Shown here piece after piece: positions 8,801 through 16,582 of a stretch of DNA of 36,956 nt. The stretch spans positions 1 to 36,956 of the IMG/VR virus record IMGVR_UViG_3300046167_000125; one strand, given 5' to 3'. This stretch comes from a virus. Both the position numbers and the translations under genes were made by a program. The notes beneath the pieces are model-generated. The model was not told the DNA's origin, did no database searches, and was given only the letters and a program-made list of their open reading frames with translations. Numbering within the stretch: the first letter of the stretch is position 1; each line of letters starts with the position of its first letter.

Positions 8801-9204
8801 TTCTAGGAACATCATCAGGTTCTGCTAAGCCTTTGGTTTATTTCTATAACTCGAGTGGTTATGTTGGAAGAATTGAAACAAGTGGCTCTGCTACGTCCTA
8901 TATTACATCCTCAGACTACCGCCTTAAAGAAAACGTAGTTGAGCTGACAGGCGCAACAGATCGCCTCAAGCAACTCAATCCATCACGCTTCAACTTCATT
9001 GCAGACGCAGACACAACTGTTGATGGTTTCTTAGCACACGAAGTGCAAGCTATCGTACCAGAAGCAATCTCAGGTGAAAAAGATGCAGTAGATGCAGACG
9101 GAAACCCTGAATACCAAGGCATTGACCAAAGCAAGTTAGTGCCACTCTTGGTCGCTACAATCAAAGAACTAGAGGCACGGATCACTGCACTGGAGGCTAA
9201 CTGA
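5896..9204 (+). CDS. Tail fibre with YadA-like head repeats and S74 self-cleaving chaperone
   Basis: A 1102-residue receptor-binding fibre. The N-terminus (TYGLTKPEVGASEDSWGLKL) is a common phage fibre attachment start. Residues to about 330 are generic fibre with two YYDGS/KLATT-type repeats. From about 334 to 905 there are dozens of 14-residue NTTGxxNTAxGxxAL units, the left-handed beta-roll pattern of YadA-like adhesin heads. The C-terminus is a peptidase S74 intramolecular chaperone: the Ser-Asp dyad S1006-D1007 opens SDYRLKENV, followed by GFLAHEVQ and a trimeric coiled coil (LVATIKELEARITALE). Auto-cleavage before S1006 would release 97 residues after trimer folding. It starts directly after the first HNH gene. 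Confidence 0.93.
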   Translation: MADTTTTTYGLTKPEVGASEDSWGLKLNDNLDDIDNLLDGTTPITGIDINSGTIDGAMIGGATPAAGTFTTLTANTSLGGTLSTAAQPNVTSVGTLTSLDVSGNVTFGDNDKAIFGAGSQLEVYYDGSTSIIADVGSGNLRIKANDFQLMDAAGTKNIIRGYDTTGAVGLHYGGSEKLATTAGGVSVTGTVDTTGTISSGGNIVTGTDTGKIMAGASNDLQIYHDGSNSYVKDSGSGDLYLQGTANVRITNTSGQKMFLGQDGGEAQLYYSGVEKLATTSTGVDITGTLTSDGLTVAGNVSVDGGTIKLDGNYPVGSGNVALGDAALDDGSLSGSYNTAIGSNSLTANTTGYNNTANGAYALGLNTTGSLNVAVGDSALYYNTTGGTNTALGRQALYSNTTASNNTAIGYQSGYSNTAANTTFVGYIAGQNNTTGIGVSVGSYSSNSNTTGTAYVALGTSALASNTTGGFNTALGHESLYSNTTASNNTAVGYQAGYSTTTGSYSTSVGYQAYYSNTTGRNSALGYVALRSNTTGTNNTAVGDSSLYNSTTGNYNTAVGHEALQANTTASYNTAVGYQAAYSNTTGLANSAFGTGALYANTTAMDNTAIGAYALYPNTTGASNTATGSAALRLNTTGSYNTAHGQAALFNNTTASNNTAVGYQAGYSNTAAGGVFVGYRSGYGNTTGIENTAIGKESQYATTTGRDNVSVGSTSLANTTSGSYNTAIGNYALLSNTTASNNTAVGYQSLYDNTTGAENTAVGRLALANNTTANHNTAFGRNAYQTNTTGAEGVAVGSGALASNTTGSYNVAIGRDTLVSNTTASNNTAVGYQAGYSNTTGAGNVAVGNSALLNCATGTNNTAIGYLAGLGLTSGSQNTFIGPHVAGVGAAGYSMTTGSKNTILGGYNGNQGGLDIRTSSNNIVLSDGDGEPRISVTSSGVVRMYQATINPSTLYGARFAPQDANRDTLILGTSSGSAKPLVYFYNSSGYVGRIETSGSATSYITSSDYRLKENVVELTGATDRLKQLNPSRFNFIADADTTVDGFLAHEVQAIVPEAISGEKDAVDADGNPEYQGIDQSKLVPLLVATIKELEARITALEAN
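7091..8363 (+). repeat. About 252-bp higher-order tandem repeat in the tail-fibre gene
   Basis: The word ACACCACCGC starts at 7091, 7340, 7592, 7847, 8099 and 8354. The spacings are 249, 252, 255, 252 and 255 bp, all multiples of three and close to 84 codons, or six 14-residue units. Each copy encodes NTTASNNTAVGYQ or a close variant. DNA-level conservation of one phase of the array suggests recent duplication or gene conversion. Confidence 0.85.
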
Positions 9205-9692
9205 TGGATATGACGCACGATCTTGCTCATCAGATATTTGACTACAAGGATGGGCAGCTTTTTTGGAAGGTAGATTTTCGGCATATCAAAGCTGGAACTA
9301 TGGCTGGAACAAAAGACAAAAGATACGCTTCTGTTAGGTATGGGGGTAAAAAATACCTAACACACAGAATAGTATTTCTCATGCACCATGGGTATTTTCC
9401 TGAAATGGTAGATCACATAAACAGCAACACGTTTGATAATCGTATAGAAAATCTTCGTGAAGCAAATGCAACCCAGAACGCACAGAACAGACCAGTTATT
9501 TCACGCAATAAAACTGGAGCTGCGAATGTGATTTGGGTTCCAGAGCATGAGAAATATCGTGTACGTTTAAGCGTCAATGGAAGCAGAAAATGCTTTGGAT
9601 ACTATGACGATCTTGAAGCCGCCGCTGTTATAGCAGAACAAGCTAGGCAGCAGCATTATGGTAGTTTTGTCTATAAAGGAGAAAGAACATGA
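9204..9692 (+). CDS. Second HNH homing endonuclease with AP2-like domain
   Basis: A 162-residue relative of the gene at 5395. The HNH motif runs THRIVFLMHHGYFPEMVDHI, then NSNTFDNRIENLREANATQN. The C-terminal AP2-like part reads KTGAANVIWVPEHEKYRVRL, then CFGYYDDLEAAAVIAEQA. GGAGG lies seven bases before the ATG, and the start overlaps the tail-fibre stop as TGATG. Divergence from the first copy implies separate arrival or an old duplication. It is probably mobile and not needed for virion assembly. Confidence 0.92.
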   Translation: MDMTHDLAHQIFDYKDGQLFWKVDFRHIKAGTMAGTKDKRYASVRYGGKKYLTHRIVFLMHHGYFPEMVDHINSNTFDNRIENLREANATQNAQNRPVISRNKTGAANVIWVPEHEKYRVRLSVNGSRKCFGYYDDLEAAAVIAEQARQQHYGSFVYKGERT

Positions 9693-9910
9693 CAGACACA
9701 CCGACAGTAGAAGAAATACAGCAGCACTATGTCGCAATGGGACATAGCGTAGAGTTATTAAACGCTGGCAAACCAGAAGGCATGGAAGATGCTGACTGGA
9801 CAGACACTGTGTCTCGCAACGTAGAGCATCTGACACTCATGGTGGCGAAAGACTTCTGGACTACAGAAGACATGACCGCTGCCAATGCTGCAATCGCAGC
9901 TAACTCTTAA
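9689..9910 (+). CDS. Small acidic hypothetical protein
   Basis: A 73-residue protein whose ATG overlaps the HNH stop (ATGA), with AAAGGAG upstream. It is acidic and predicted helical (TVEEIQQHYVAMGHSVELLN, then WTTEDMTAANAAIAA). Proteins of this size and pattern occur beside tail-fibre genes in other marine phages. No function is known. Confidence 0.75.
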   Translation: MTDTPTVEEIQQHYVAMGHSVELLNAGKPEGMEDADWTDTVSRNVEHLTLMVAKDFWTTEDMTAANAAIAANS

Positions 9911-9933
9911 ACTTAACCTGAAAGGAGACCGTT

Positions 9934-10155
9934 ATGAGTAAAAACGAAAAGAACCTCATCACAGTCAACGACATCGAATACAACATCGAAGACTTCACTG
10001 ACGCACAGAAGGCTATGCTGAACCATGTGCAAGACCTAGATCGAAAGCTGGGCAATGCTCAGTTTAACTTGGATCAGCTTTCAGTGGGTCGTGAGGCGTT
10101 TGTTAAGATGCTGGCTGACTCTTTGGAAGCACCAGCGGAAGACGAAGCTGAATAG
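9934..10155 (+). CDS. Small coiled-coil protein, DUF6447-like
   Basis: A 73-residue acidic protein with an excellent ribosome-binding site (AAGGAGA). ITVNDIEYNIEDFTDAQKAM followed by a heptad-like helix and an acidic end (EAPAEDEAE) resembles the DUF6447 family as I recall it. Function unknown. It is the last gene before a terminator, so it closes the first transcription block. Confidence 0.75.
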   Translation: MSKNEKNLITVNDIEYNIEDFTDAQKAMLNHVQDLDRKLGNAQFNLDQLSVGREAFVKMLADSLEAPAEDEAE

Positions 10156-10176
10156 CTCGCACAACATAACGCAACT

Positions 10177-10199
10177 GGCCAGCTATATGCTGGCCTTTT
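10177..10199 (+). terminator. Intrinsic terminator
   Basis: A perfect 7-bp stem, GGCCAGC (10177-10183) with GCTGGCC (10189-10195), has a 5-base TATAT loop and is followed by TTTT. It sits 22 bases after the preceding stop codon and before the tail-nozzle candidate gene. Confidence 0.85.
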
Positions 10200-10225
10200 G
10201 CATATTTGGTACAATGTGCTATATT
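10198..10225 (+). promoter_or_regulatory. Possible promoter restarting transcription
   Basis: TTGCAT (10198-10203) and TATATT (10220-10225) are 16 bases apart, immediately after the terminator and 30 bases before the next start codon. This would restart transcription for the second structural block. It is a sequence match only. Confidence 0.4.
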
Positions 10226-10254
10226 GGCCGCAATGCGTTTTCCGAGAGGCGACA

Positions 10255-10557
10255 ATGGCTTTAATTGATCTAAACATTCCCGCTGGCGTTTACCGCAACG
10301 GGACTGACTTGCAGAGCATGGGCCGCTGGCGTGATGCAAGCCTTATTCGCTGGCATGACGGCGTTATGCGTCCGGTAGGCGGGTGGCGCACACGCAACAA
10401 CAACGCTGCAAATGCAAGCATACGCGGCATGACCACTTGGATCACAAATAGCAGCGACCGCTGGATTGCCGCTGGCACATACAACAAACTTTATGCTTGG
10501 GCCGCCACTGGCGCTCAATATGACATTACCCCCGGTTGGCTTAACTGCTGGGCGTGA
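10255..10557 (+). CDS. Tail protein (nozzle candidate), N-terminal part, frameshifted
   Basis: The frame starting MALIDLNIPAGVYRNGTDLQ encodes 100 residues and ends early at TGA 10555-10557. GAGAGG lies before the ATG. Coding sense is lost inside the C5 run at 10529-10533: after YDITP the continuation GLTAGREDA is found only in the +1 frame, which runs on to 11737. Removing one C gives a seamless protein of about 493 residues. The N-terminal third (GRWRDASLIRWHDGVMRPVG) is characteristic of a podovirus structural family sited between the adaptor and ejection genes. A nozzle or tail-hub role is inferred. Confidence 0.75.
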   Translation: MALIDLNIPAGVYRNGTDLQSMGRWRDASLIRWHDGVMRPVGGWRTRNNNAANASIRGMTTWITNSSDRWIAAGTYNKLYAWAATGAQYDITPGWLNCWA

Positions 10558-11737
10558 GGACGCAATATCTTTCACAGGCTACGGCGGAGCGGAGTTTGGC
10601 GCATACGCATACGGCATTGCCCGGCCTGATACAGTTCGCATTCAGCCAGCGACCAGCTGGGATTTGGAAACGTGGGGCGAATACTTACTGGCGTGCAACG
10701 AGGACGACGGCAAGATTTACGAATGGCAGCTCGGCACAGGTACGCCCGCTGCGGTTTTGTCTAACGCGCCGACAAGCAATCTTGGTTGCGTTGTAACTGA
10801 GGAACGCTTTTTGTTTGCGCTTGGCGCGGGCGGCAACCCTCGCAAAGTGCAGTGGTCTGACCGTGAGGATAACAATTCATGGACGCCAGCCGCTACAAAC
10901 GAGGCTGGTGATCTTGAGCTAAACACGTCTGGCGCATTGATGAAGGGCATGACTGTTGCCGGGCAAACCTTGCTTTTGACAACCCGCGATGCCCACGTTG
11001 CCAACTACATTGGCCCGCCATACGTTTACGGCATTGAGCGCGTTGGCACGTCCTGCGGGCTTGCAGCAAAGCAGGCTGCCGTTGTTGTGGATGCTGGTGC
11101 ATTCTGGATGGGCGTTAATTCGTTTTACGTTTACACGGGCGGTCAGGTTCAGGAGTTACCCTGCGACGTGTCAGATTATGTCTTCAACGACATCAACCGT
11201 GGCCAGATCAGCAAATCGTTTGGCATGTCTAATTCCATGTTTGGCGAGATTACTTGGTTTTACCCAAGCGCGGCATCAACGGAAAACAATCGCTATGTGA
11301 CGTTTAACTACACAGAAAACACATGGTACATTGGCGAGCTGGCTCGCACAGCTGGCGTTGACCGCAGCGCATTCCGCCAGCCAATGATGGCTGACCCAGA
11401 AGATTACAAGATTTACGAGCATGAGATTGGCTTTGATTACGGTGCGTTGACACCTTACGCCGAGACGGGTCCGTTCCGCATCGGCGCTGGGGATCAAGTT
11501 ATGAGCGTGACTGAGCTTCTGCCGGATGAAAAGTCGCAAGGTGACGTAAATGCCGTCTTTAAGACGCGCTTTTACCCGAATGGCACTGAGCGGTCATACG
11601 GGCCTTACTCCATGAGCAACCCGACATCTGTGCGGTTTACCGGGCGTCAGGTACGGATGCGCGTTGAGGGTCAGCGCTTGTCTGATTGGCGCGTTGGCAT
11701 TAATCGGCTTGAAGCTGTTGGCGGTGGCCGTCGATGA
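10466..11737 (+). CDS. Tail protein (nozzle candidate), main part after frameshift
   Basis: Real coding sense in this frame begins around 10534, just after the C5 run; the stretch before that is an out-of-frame shadow of the N-terminal part, so an ATG at 10466 is unlikely to be a true start. It encodes a long beta-rich protein with repeated YAYG, WSDRED, YIGPPYVYGIERVGTSCG and AFWMGVNSFYVYTGG segments that look like beta-propeller blades. That fits a tail nozzle below the adaptor ring. It ends with a VRFTGRQVRMRVEG strand region. Family membership is by pattern only. Confidence 0.78.
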   Translation: MPLAHTTNFMLGPPLALNMTLPPVGLTAGREDAISFTGYGGAEFGAYAYGIARPDTVRIQPATSWDLETWGEYLLACNEDDGKIYEWQLGTGTPAAVLSNAPTSNLGCVVTEERFLFALGAGGNPRKVQWSDREDNNSWTPAATNEAGDLELNTSGALMKGMTVAGQTLLLTTRDAHVANYIGPPYVYGIERVGTSCGLAAKQAAVVVDAGAFWMGVNSFYVYTGGQVQELPCDVSDYVFNDINRGQISKSFGMSNSMFGEITWFYPSAASTENNRYVTFNYTENTWYIGELARTAGVDRSAFRQPMMADPEDYKIYEHEIGFDYGALTPYAETGPFRIGAGDQVMSVTELLPDEKSQGDVNAVFKTRFYPNGTERSYGPYSMSNPTSVRFTGRQVRMRVEGQRLSDWRVGINRLEAVGGGRR

Positions 11738-12393
11738 CGCAACAAAACCGTCCACCAGAGCCGCGAGATAAGGACTGGCAGACGTGGGGTCGGCGCATGA
11801 TGTCGTACCTCTCGCAAACCCGTTCTGCGCTGGTTCAGCAGACTGGCGACGAAAGCGCAGCCGATGATGGCACGTTGATGTGGGACAGAGAAAACCTGTA
11901 TCCGGTCGTAAGTAAAAATGGCGAGTGGGTTCAGGTTGTGTTAGAGGACGGCAATGCCAGCGGCTCAATTACAACTGACCAAACAGCTGTTGCGATAAAC
12001 ACAGCGTACGCTTTAACGTACACTTTATCATCATCTGATGGCATTACTAGCGGCACACCAGCCTCGCGCTTGGTGTTTGAGGAAGCTGGCGAGTACATGG
12101 TTAGCTTCTCGGCGCAGATTGCGTCCACATCCAGTTCAACTGTAAACTTCTGGTTTTGGCCTCGCGTCAACGGAGTTGACCTTGCTGGTTCAACTATGAA
12201 AAACGCTTTGCATCAAAATGGCGCAACTCTTGTGGTTAGCCGATCTGCAATACTTGACCTTTCCGCTGGAGATTACTTGGAAGCTATGTGGGCCGTTGAC
12301 AGCACCAGCGGGTTTCTTGATGCAACTGCGGCAACTGCGTTTGCACCCGCAGCACCAGCGTCCACTATTGCAATAACGAGGCTGCATGGATAA
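11734..12393 (+). CDS. Virion protein with C1q/TNF-like jelly-roll domain
   Basis: A 219-residue protein overlapping the previous stop by four bases. Residues 1-80 hold a basic N-terminus and a GTLMWDRENLYPVVSKNGEW link. From about residue 85 the pattern ASRLVFEEAGEYMVSFSAQI, then NFWFWPRVNGVD, then ILDLSAGDYLEAMWAV is typical of a C1q-like jelly roll, a fold used by phage tail proteins for trimerisation or surface binding. It ends with STIAITRLHG, the usual last strand. A tail-surface decoration or fibre role is inferred. Confidence 0.75.
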   Translation: MTQQNRPPEPRDKDWQTWGRRMMSYLSQTRSALVQQTGDESAADDGTLMWDRENLYPVVSKNGEWVQVVLEDGNASGSITTDQTAVAINTAYALTYTLSSSDGITSGTPASRLVFEEAGEYMVSFSAQIASTSSSTVNFWFWPRVNGVDLAGSTMKNALHQNGATLVVSRSAILDLSAGDYLEAMWAVDSTSGFLDATAATAFAPAAPASTIAITRLHG

Positions 12394-12748
12394 CGAGATT
12401 AGCAGATGTCGAAAGTGGATTGAGGCAGCTTTAAGCTACAGCGGTGGCACGCACGACTTTGAAGATATTGTCGCTGGATTGCATCGTGGCGTGTTGCAGT
12501 TGTGGCCAACGCCAAAGGGGTGCATAGTAACTGAAATTGTGGTATATCCCAAAAAGAAAGTTTTGAATGTCTTTCTCGGCGGCGGTGAATTGGAGCAGAT
12601 TTTGGATATGCACAGCGATGTGATAGCATGGGCTAAGACGCAAGGCTGCTCTGCCCTAACAATGTCTGGCCGCACTGGCTGGAAGAAACCATTAAAGGCG
12701 CATGGCTGGAAAGCTCAACACGCCTCATACGTCAAGGAGTTCGCATAA
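12386..12748 (+). CDS. GNAT-like acyltransferase-fold phage protein
   Basis: A 120-residue protein overlapping the previous gene by eight bases. The arrangement of strands and helices (GCIVTEIVVYPKKKVLNVFL, a helix ending WAKTQGCSALTMSGR, then LKAHGWK) resembles the GNAT fold seen in small podovirus proteins near ejection genes. The acetyl-CoA loop (Q/RxxGxG/A) is not visible, so enzymatic activity is doubtful and a structural or assembly role is as likely. Confidence 0.65.
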   Translation: MDNEISRCRKWIEAALSYSGGTHDFEDIVAGLHRGVLQLWPTPKGCIVTEIVVYPKKKVLNVFLGGGELEQILDMHSDVIAWAKTQGCSALTMSGRTGWKKPLKAHGWKAQHASYVKEFA

Positions 12749-14337
12749 TGTCTGGCGGAAAAGGTGGATCAACAACCTCAACGGTTACAATCCCAGAATA
12801 CATTGAGGCCGCTGCACAGCGCAACCTGAACAAGGCTGAGCGTATTTCGCAGATCGGCTATACGCCGCATTACGGTCCAGACGTTGCAGCGTTTACGCCC
12901 ATGCAGCAAGCTGGCTTTCAAAACATTGCCAACACAGCTGGCGCGTTTGGCATGGCGGCCCCAACTACCCAGCAAGACATTATGGGCGGAATGGGGCCAG
13001 CGACAACTTACGCAGGCGGCGTGCAGGGTTATTCCTCTGCCCCAATTTACGAGCAATCACTGGCCACGCTTGGTCAGCAGCGTCCCGGTCAGAAGGCTTA
13101 CATTGATAGCTTCTTTATTGACCCATACGCGGGCGGCGCTGCTGCGGGTAACTTTGCTCCGATTGATTACACCAGCTATGGCACGATGGCGGATCAAGCT
13201 GCGGCAGAGCGAGCCAACAATTTGGCAATTGCTCAGGCTGGAGCAGGCGATTACACGTCAACTGACTTTGCAGGAAACGAAGTTCCGTACACTGTTGTTG
13301 ACGCGACAGATACAAGGCCACCTGGGTATGTAAGCAACCCTCCCGTCCCTTTCACAGAGCAGCGTCAATATACTGACTCAAGCCCGATGACAGATGGCGG
13401 CCCAGCTATAATCTATAATAGCGATGGCACGACAACTGACCTTGGCTATACCCTTGGGCCTTCAGTCGCAGGCGGTCGTGGAACAATCGTACCCGGCCAG
13501 CCCAGTGGTGGCGAGCAGGCTTCTGCATACATAACTAACCCAGCCGAAGGCATAACAGACACATCTACTGCTGGCACTGGCACGCAGATTTTTAACGATG
13601 TTACCGAGTTCGGCACTGGCCTTGCGAGTAATACGCTTGCAGGCAACATTCTACTCGGCCCATCGTACAATGTTGGTGGCGCAAATAACCCAATTGAAAC
13701 TCCGACTGTTGCGGAAATGCAGGCAAGCGCACCTCCGGGCATGACATATCAACCGTCAACAGGCTCTTATGTTGCTGCTCCGGCTCCAGCTCCAGCTCCA
13801 GCCCCAGCTCCAGTTAGAAACAATGATAATGATAGCGGCAATACTGCGCATGAGGAAATGATGAAGGCCGCCGCATTAAGAGAGGCCACCAAAACTGCCA
13901 CCGCGTCTGCTCCTGTAAGTACACCTCGCCCAATCTCCAGAAGCGATGCTGCTGGCGGTGCAGACACAGGCGACAGCGGCGGAACAGTTCTCTGCACGGC
14001 ATACGCGAGCATGGGCTATCTACCCGCTGACATTTGGTCGCTGGATACGCGCTACGGCATCAAGCGTTTCCGTCAAGACCCAGTTATGGTTAGCGGCTAT
14101 CGCTTGTGGGCGTCTCCAATAGCTGAGTTTATCAAGACTGACACGCTGGCTGCGAAAGCCGTGCGCGCAGCTTTGTGGCCAATGGTTCGCGTTTGGGCGG
14201 AAGAAATGGCACACCAAATGAAACCAGAAAAATACAGCGGCAATAAGTTTGGCAAGCTAGTCATGGCGATGGGCGAACCTTTCTCATACGCTGTTGGCGC
14301 TACGTTACTGAAGCGCAACGCACAGAAGGAATTATAA
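12748..14337 (+). CDS. Probable internal virion (ejection) protein
   Basis: A 529-residue protein starting by TAATG overlap. The N-terminus (MSGGKGGSTTSTVTIPEYIE, then FTPMQQAGFQNIANTA) is shared by a group of podovirus internal virion proteins. The centre is low-complexity, Gly/Thr/Pro-rich, with a (AP)6 stretch near residues 345-356. The last 130 residues look folded and helical (GYRLWASPIAEFIKTDTLA) and could be membrane-active. It is the first of four consecutive ejection-type genes before the portal. Confidence 0.7.
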   Translation: MSGGKGGSTTSTVTIPEYIEAAAQRNLNKAERISQIGYTPHYGPDVAAFTPMQQAGFQNIANTAGAFGMAAPTTQQDIMGGMGPATTYAGGVQGYSSAPIYEQSLATLGQQRPGQKAYIDSFFIDPYAGGAAAGNFAPIDYTSYGTMADQAAAERANNLAIAQAGAGDYTSTDFAGNEVPYTVVDATDTRPPGYVSNPPVPFTEQRQYTDSSPMTDGGPAIIYNSDGTTTDLGYTLGPSVAGGRGTIVPGQPSGGEQASAYITNPAEGITDTSTAGTGTQIFNDVTEFGTGLASNTLAGNILLGPSYNVGGANNPIETPTVAEMQASAPPGMTYQPSTGSYVAAPAPAPAPAPAPVRNNDNDSGNTAHEEMMKAAALREATKTATASAPVSTPRPISRSDAAGGADTGDSGGTVLCTAYASMGYLPADIWSLDTRYGIKRFRQDPVMVSGYRLWASPIAEFIKTDTLAAKAVRAALWPMVRVWAEEMAHQMKPEKYSGNKFGKLVMAMGEPFSYAVGATLLKRNAQKEL

Positions 14338-14338
14338 A

Positions 14339-15430
14339 ATGGCAGGTTCAGCAGGAAGCCCAAGCTCCTCCATAATACGCCCCGGCGACCCGGGTTATAA
14401 CCCGCGCGGTAATGTTTCCGGGACTCTCATGGGAGCTGGCTCTGGCAGCGTATTCCCAACGCTGCCAGCCTCAAGCGCTATGCAGGGTCAACCTTCGGTT
14501 GGCGCGTTTGAGCCAAACCTTCCGCCCAACATGCAGGGCCAAAGTTTTTCATATGGACCGGACGCGCAAGGCAGCCCCCAAGTCCAAGGCCAAGTGGAAA
14601 GCGTGAATGCTCCCGCTCCCGCAGGATTTTTCCCAAATATGGCTGCTAGTGCAGTGGGCGACGCAGCCTTCAGCCAGCGGCAAGCCACGCCAACTTCCGG
14701 GAAAGGTGGCACAAGCACAGCCACGCCCGCAGTCGCAGGCGCGCAACCAGCCACGCCAGCCCCACAGTATGCACCGGTTGCTCCTCAACAGCAGGGCTTT
14801 AATGTAAACCAAGCATCCGCAAGCGCATTGCAGGGCGCACTTGGCTCAACGCAGCGAGCCATGCAGGGGCCACTGAATATTGGCGCGTATGCTAACCCGT
14901 ACACAAGCGCAGTCATTGACCGCACTCAGCAAGACATTGAGCGTCAGCGTCAGATGGCAATGAACACGCTCGGCGCGCAGGCAACTGCGGCCAAGGCGTT
15001 TGGCGGGTCTCGCCAAGGTGTTGCCGAAGGTGTGATGGCTGGCGAGTATGGCCGCATGGCGGGCGATATGGCAGCGCAGCAGCGTCAGCAAAACTACAGC
15101 CAAGCGTTACAGGCTGCGATGGCAGATCGTCAGGCTCGCCTTGGTGCTGCATCCCAGCTCGGTGGTCTTGGCCAGCAGGCGTTCCAAACGGGTCAAACTA
15201 TTCAGCAGCAACAGCAGCAAGCTGGTTTGCTTCAGCAGGGCATTCAGCAAGCGCTCATCGACGCTGCCAAACAGCAATACGCTGGCTACACTGGCGCGCC
15301 ACAGCAAGCGCTTCAAGCACCGCTGGCTGCGCTTGGCGTTACGCCAACACCGCAAACTACAACAAATTCCATGCAGCCCGGCTTGTTTAATTACTTGCAA
15401 CTTGGCGCAAGCATGGTTCCGAAAGGATAG
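14339..15430 (+). CDS. Probable internal virion protein, Gln/Ala-rich
   Basis: A 363-residue protein. The first 150 residues are disordered (Gly/Ser/Pro/Gln). From about residue 180 comes a long helix, NPYTSAVIDRTQQDIERQRQ, then QATAAKAFGGSRQGVAEG, and a Gln-rich coiled coil with six consecutive Gln near residue 287. This combination recurs in marine podovirus ejection-region proteins. It probably travels in the capsid and enters the cell with the DNA. No enzymatic motif is seen. Confidence 0.7.
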   Translation: MAGSAGSPSSSIIRPGDPGYNPRGNVSGTLMGAGSGSVFPTLPASSAMQGQPSVGAFEPNLPPNMQGQSFSYGPDAQGSPQVQGQVESVNAPAPAGFFPNMAASAVGDAAFSQRQATPTSGKGGTSTATPAVAGAQPATPAPQYAPVAPQQQGFNVNQASASALQGALGSTQRAMQGPLNIGAYANPYTSAVIDRTQQDIERQRQMAMNTLGAQATAAKAFGGSRQGVAEGVMAGEYGRMAGDMAAQQRQQNYSQALQAAMADRQARLGAASQLGGLGQQAFQTGQTIQQQQQQAGLLQQGIQQALIDAAKQQYAGYTGAPQQALQAPLAALGVTPTPQTTTNSMQPGLFNYLQLGASMVPKG

Positions 15431-15439
15431 GGGTCTAAA

Positions 15440-16573
15440 ATGGTTATGAATCCAGATCAGCAAGCAAACAAGCCGCGCGGTGGCTTGCTCGGCTTATTTG
15501 ATAAAGCCATGAAAACGGACGAGGACACTGGCCTTAGCCCGCTGCAAAACTTTGCTGCGGCGCTTGACCCTTTGATCCTGAAAGACTTGCGTGGCGGGGA
15601 GGGTATCCGCCAGCAAGGCGTTCAGCGTGCGGCCACTATGTCAAAAAACAAAACTGTTGACATGCTGCGCCAGCAAGGTCGGAACGACCTAGCAGACGCA
15701 GTGATGAACCGCACCATTGGCGCGAAAGAGGCGTTTGGTATTTTGCAGAGTGAGAAGGCTGCTAATTTGGCGTTTAGTCGTCAACAAGCTCTTGCTGCGG
15801 GCAAAACAAAAGACACCGCTTTAATGCGTAGAGCAGTGGCGGCGGGTCTGAAGCCGGGGTCAGACGAGTACAAAAAATTCATGCTTACTGGTGGCGATAC
15901 TTACGCGCCCGGCGCGCCAGTTGAGTTTGGCACCCTTGATAAAGGCACTATGATGGTGCAGGGCCGCGATGAGCAGGGGAATATTACATATAAAGTTGTG
16001 CCTATTCCGGGTTCACAGGCTGCGGCTGATGTAGAGCAGGAGGCTTCTGCAAGAGAGGCTGCTAGAGAGGGCGGAATTAAAACAGCCGGAGTTGTGCTAA
16101 CAAATATAGACGAAGCCCAAAGAGTAATAAAAGAATCCAAACTTCCCACATCTGGCTTTGTTGGCAGCATGTTAACAAAAATTCCGGGTACGGCCGCCAC
16201 TGACGTTAGCGCTTTAGTCAACACAATTAAGGCCAATATTGGCTTTGATAAATTGCAAGCTATGCGAGACGCAAGCCCTACTGGCGGGGCATTGGGTCAA
16301 GTCTCAAACCAAGAGATTGATTTTCTGCAATCTACGCTTAACAACTTGACGCAAGATCAAAGCCAAGAACAGTTCAACAAGCAACTTCAAATACTTGAGA
16401 ACCAATACCTGCAAACAATTGCAAAGTTTAACGCATACCCAGAAGAAGCCAAGGCTGCTGCTGGATATATAGATATTGGCACGGGTTCCTCGGGGGGCGA
16501 TCAGGGCGCTGGAGTAAATGCTACCCCACAGCCGACTGTAATAAACGGCTACACCATTCAGCCAAAAAATTAG
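15440..16573 (+). CDS. Probable internal virion (ejection) protein
   Basis: A 377-residue protein with AGGATAGGGG before the ATG. The C-terminal region (LVNTIKANIGFDKLQAMRDA, then SPTGGALGQVSNQEIDFLQS, then LNNLTQDQSQEQF) is a widespread phage module found in internal virion or DNA-transfer proteins. The N-terminal part is helical and basic. Position between two other ejection candidates supports the same role. An in-frame ATG at 15446 is an alternative start. Confidence 0.75.
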   Translation: MVMNPDQQANKPRGGLLGLFDKAMKTDEDTGLSPLQNFAAALDPLILKDLRGGEGIRQQGVQRAATMSKNKTVDMLRQQGRNDLADAVMNRTIGAKEAFGILQSEKAANLAFSRQQALAAGKTKDTALMRRAVAAGLKPGSDEYKKFMLTGGDTYAPGAPVEFGTLDKGTMMVQGRDEQGNITYKVVPIPGSQAAADVEQEASAREAAREGGIKTAGVVLTNIDEAQRVIKESKLPTSGFVGSMLTKIPGTAATDVSALVNTIKANIGFDKLQAMRDASPTGGALGQVSNQEIDFLQSTLNNLTQDQSQEQFNKQLQILENQYLQTIAKFNAYPEEAKAAAGYIDIGTGSSGGDQGAGVNATPQPTVINGYTIQPKN

Positions 16574-16582
16574 GACTGACTT

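Noticed and set aside
13790-13816. Ala-Pro repeat as a possible recoding or periplasmic linker signal
   Set aside because: A six-fold AP run inside a low-complexity ejection protein is ordinary linker sequence.
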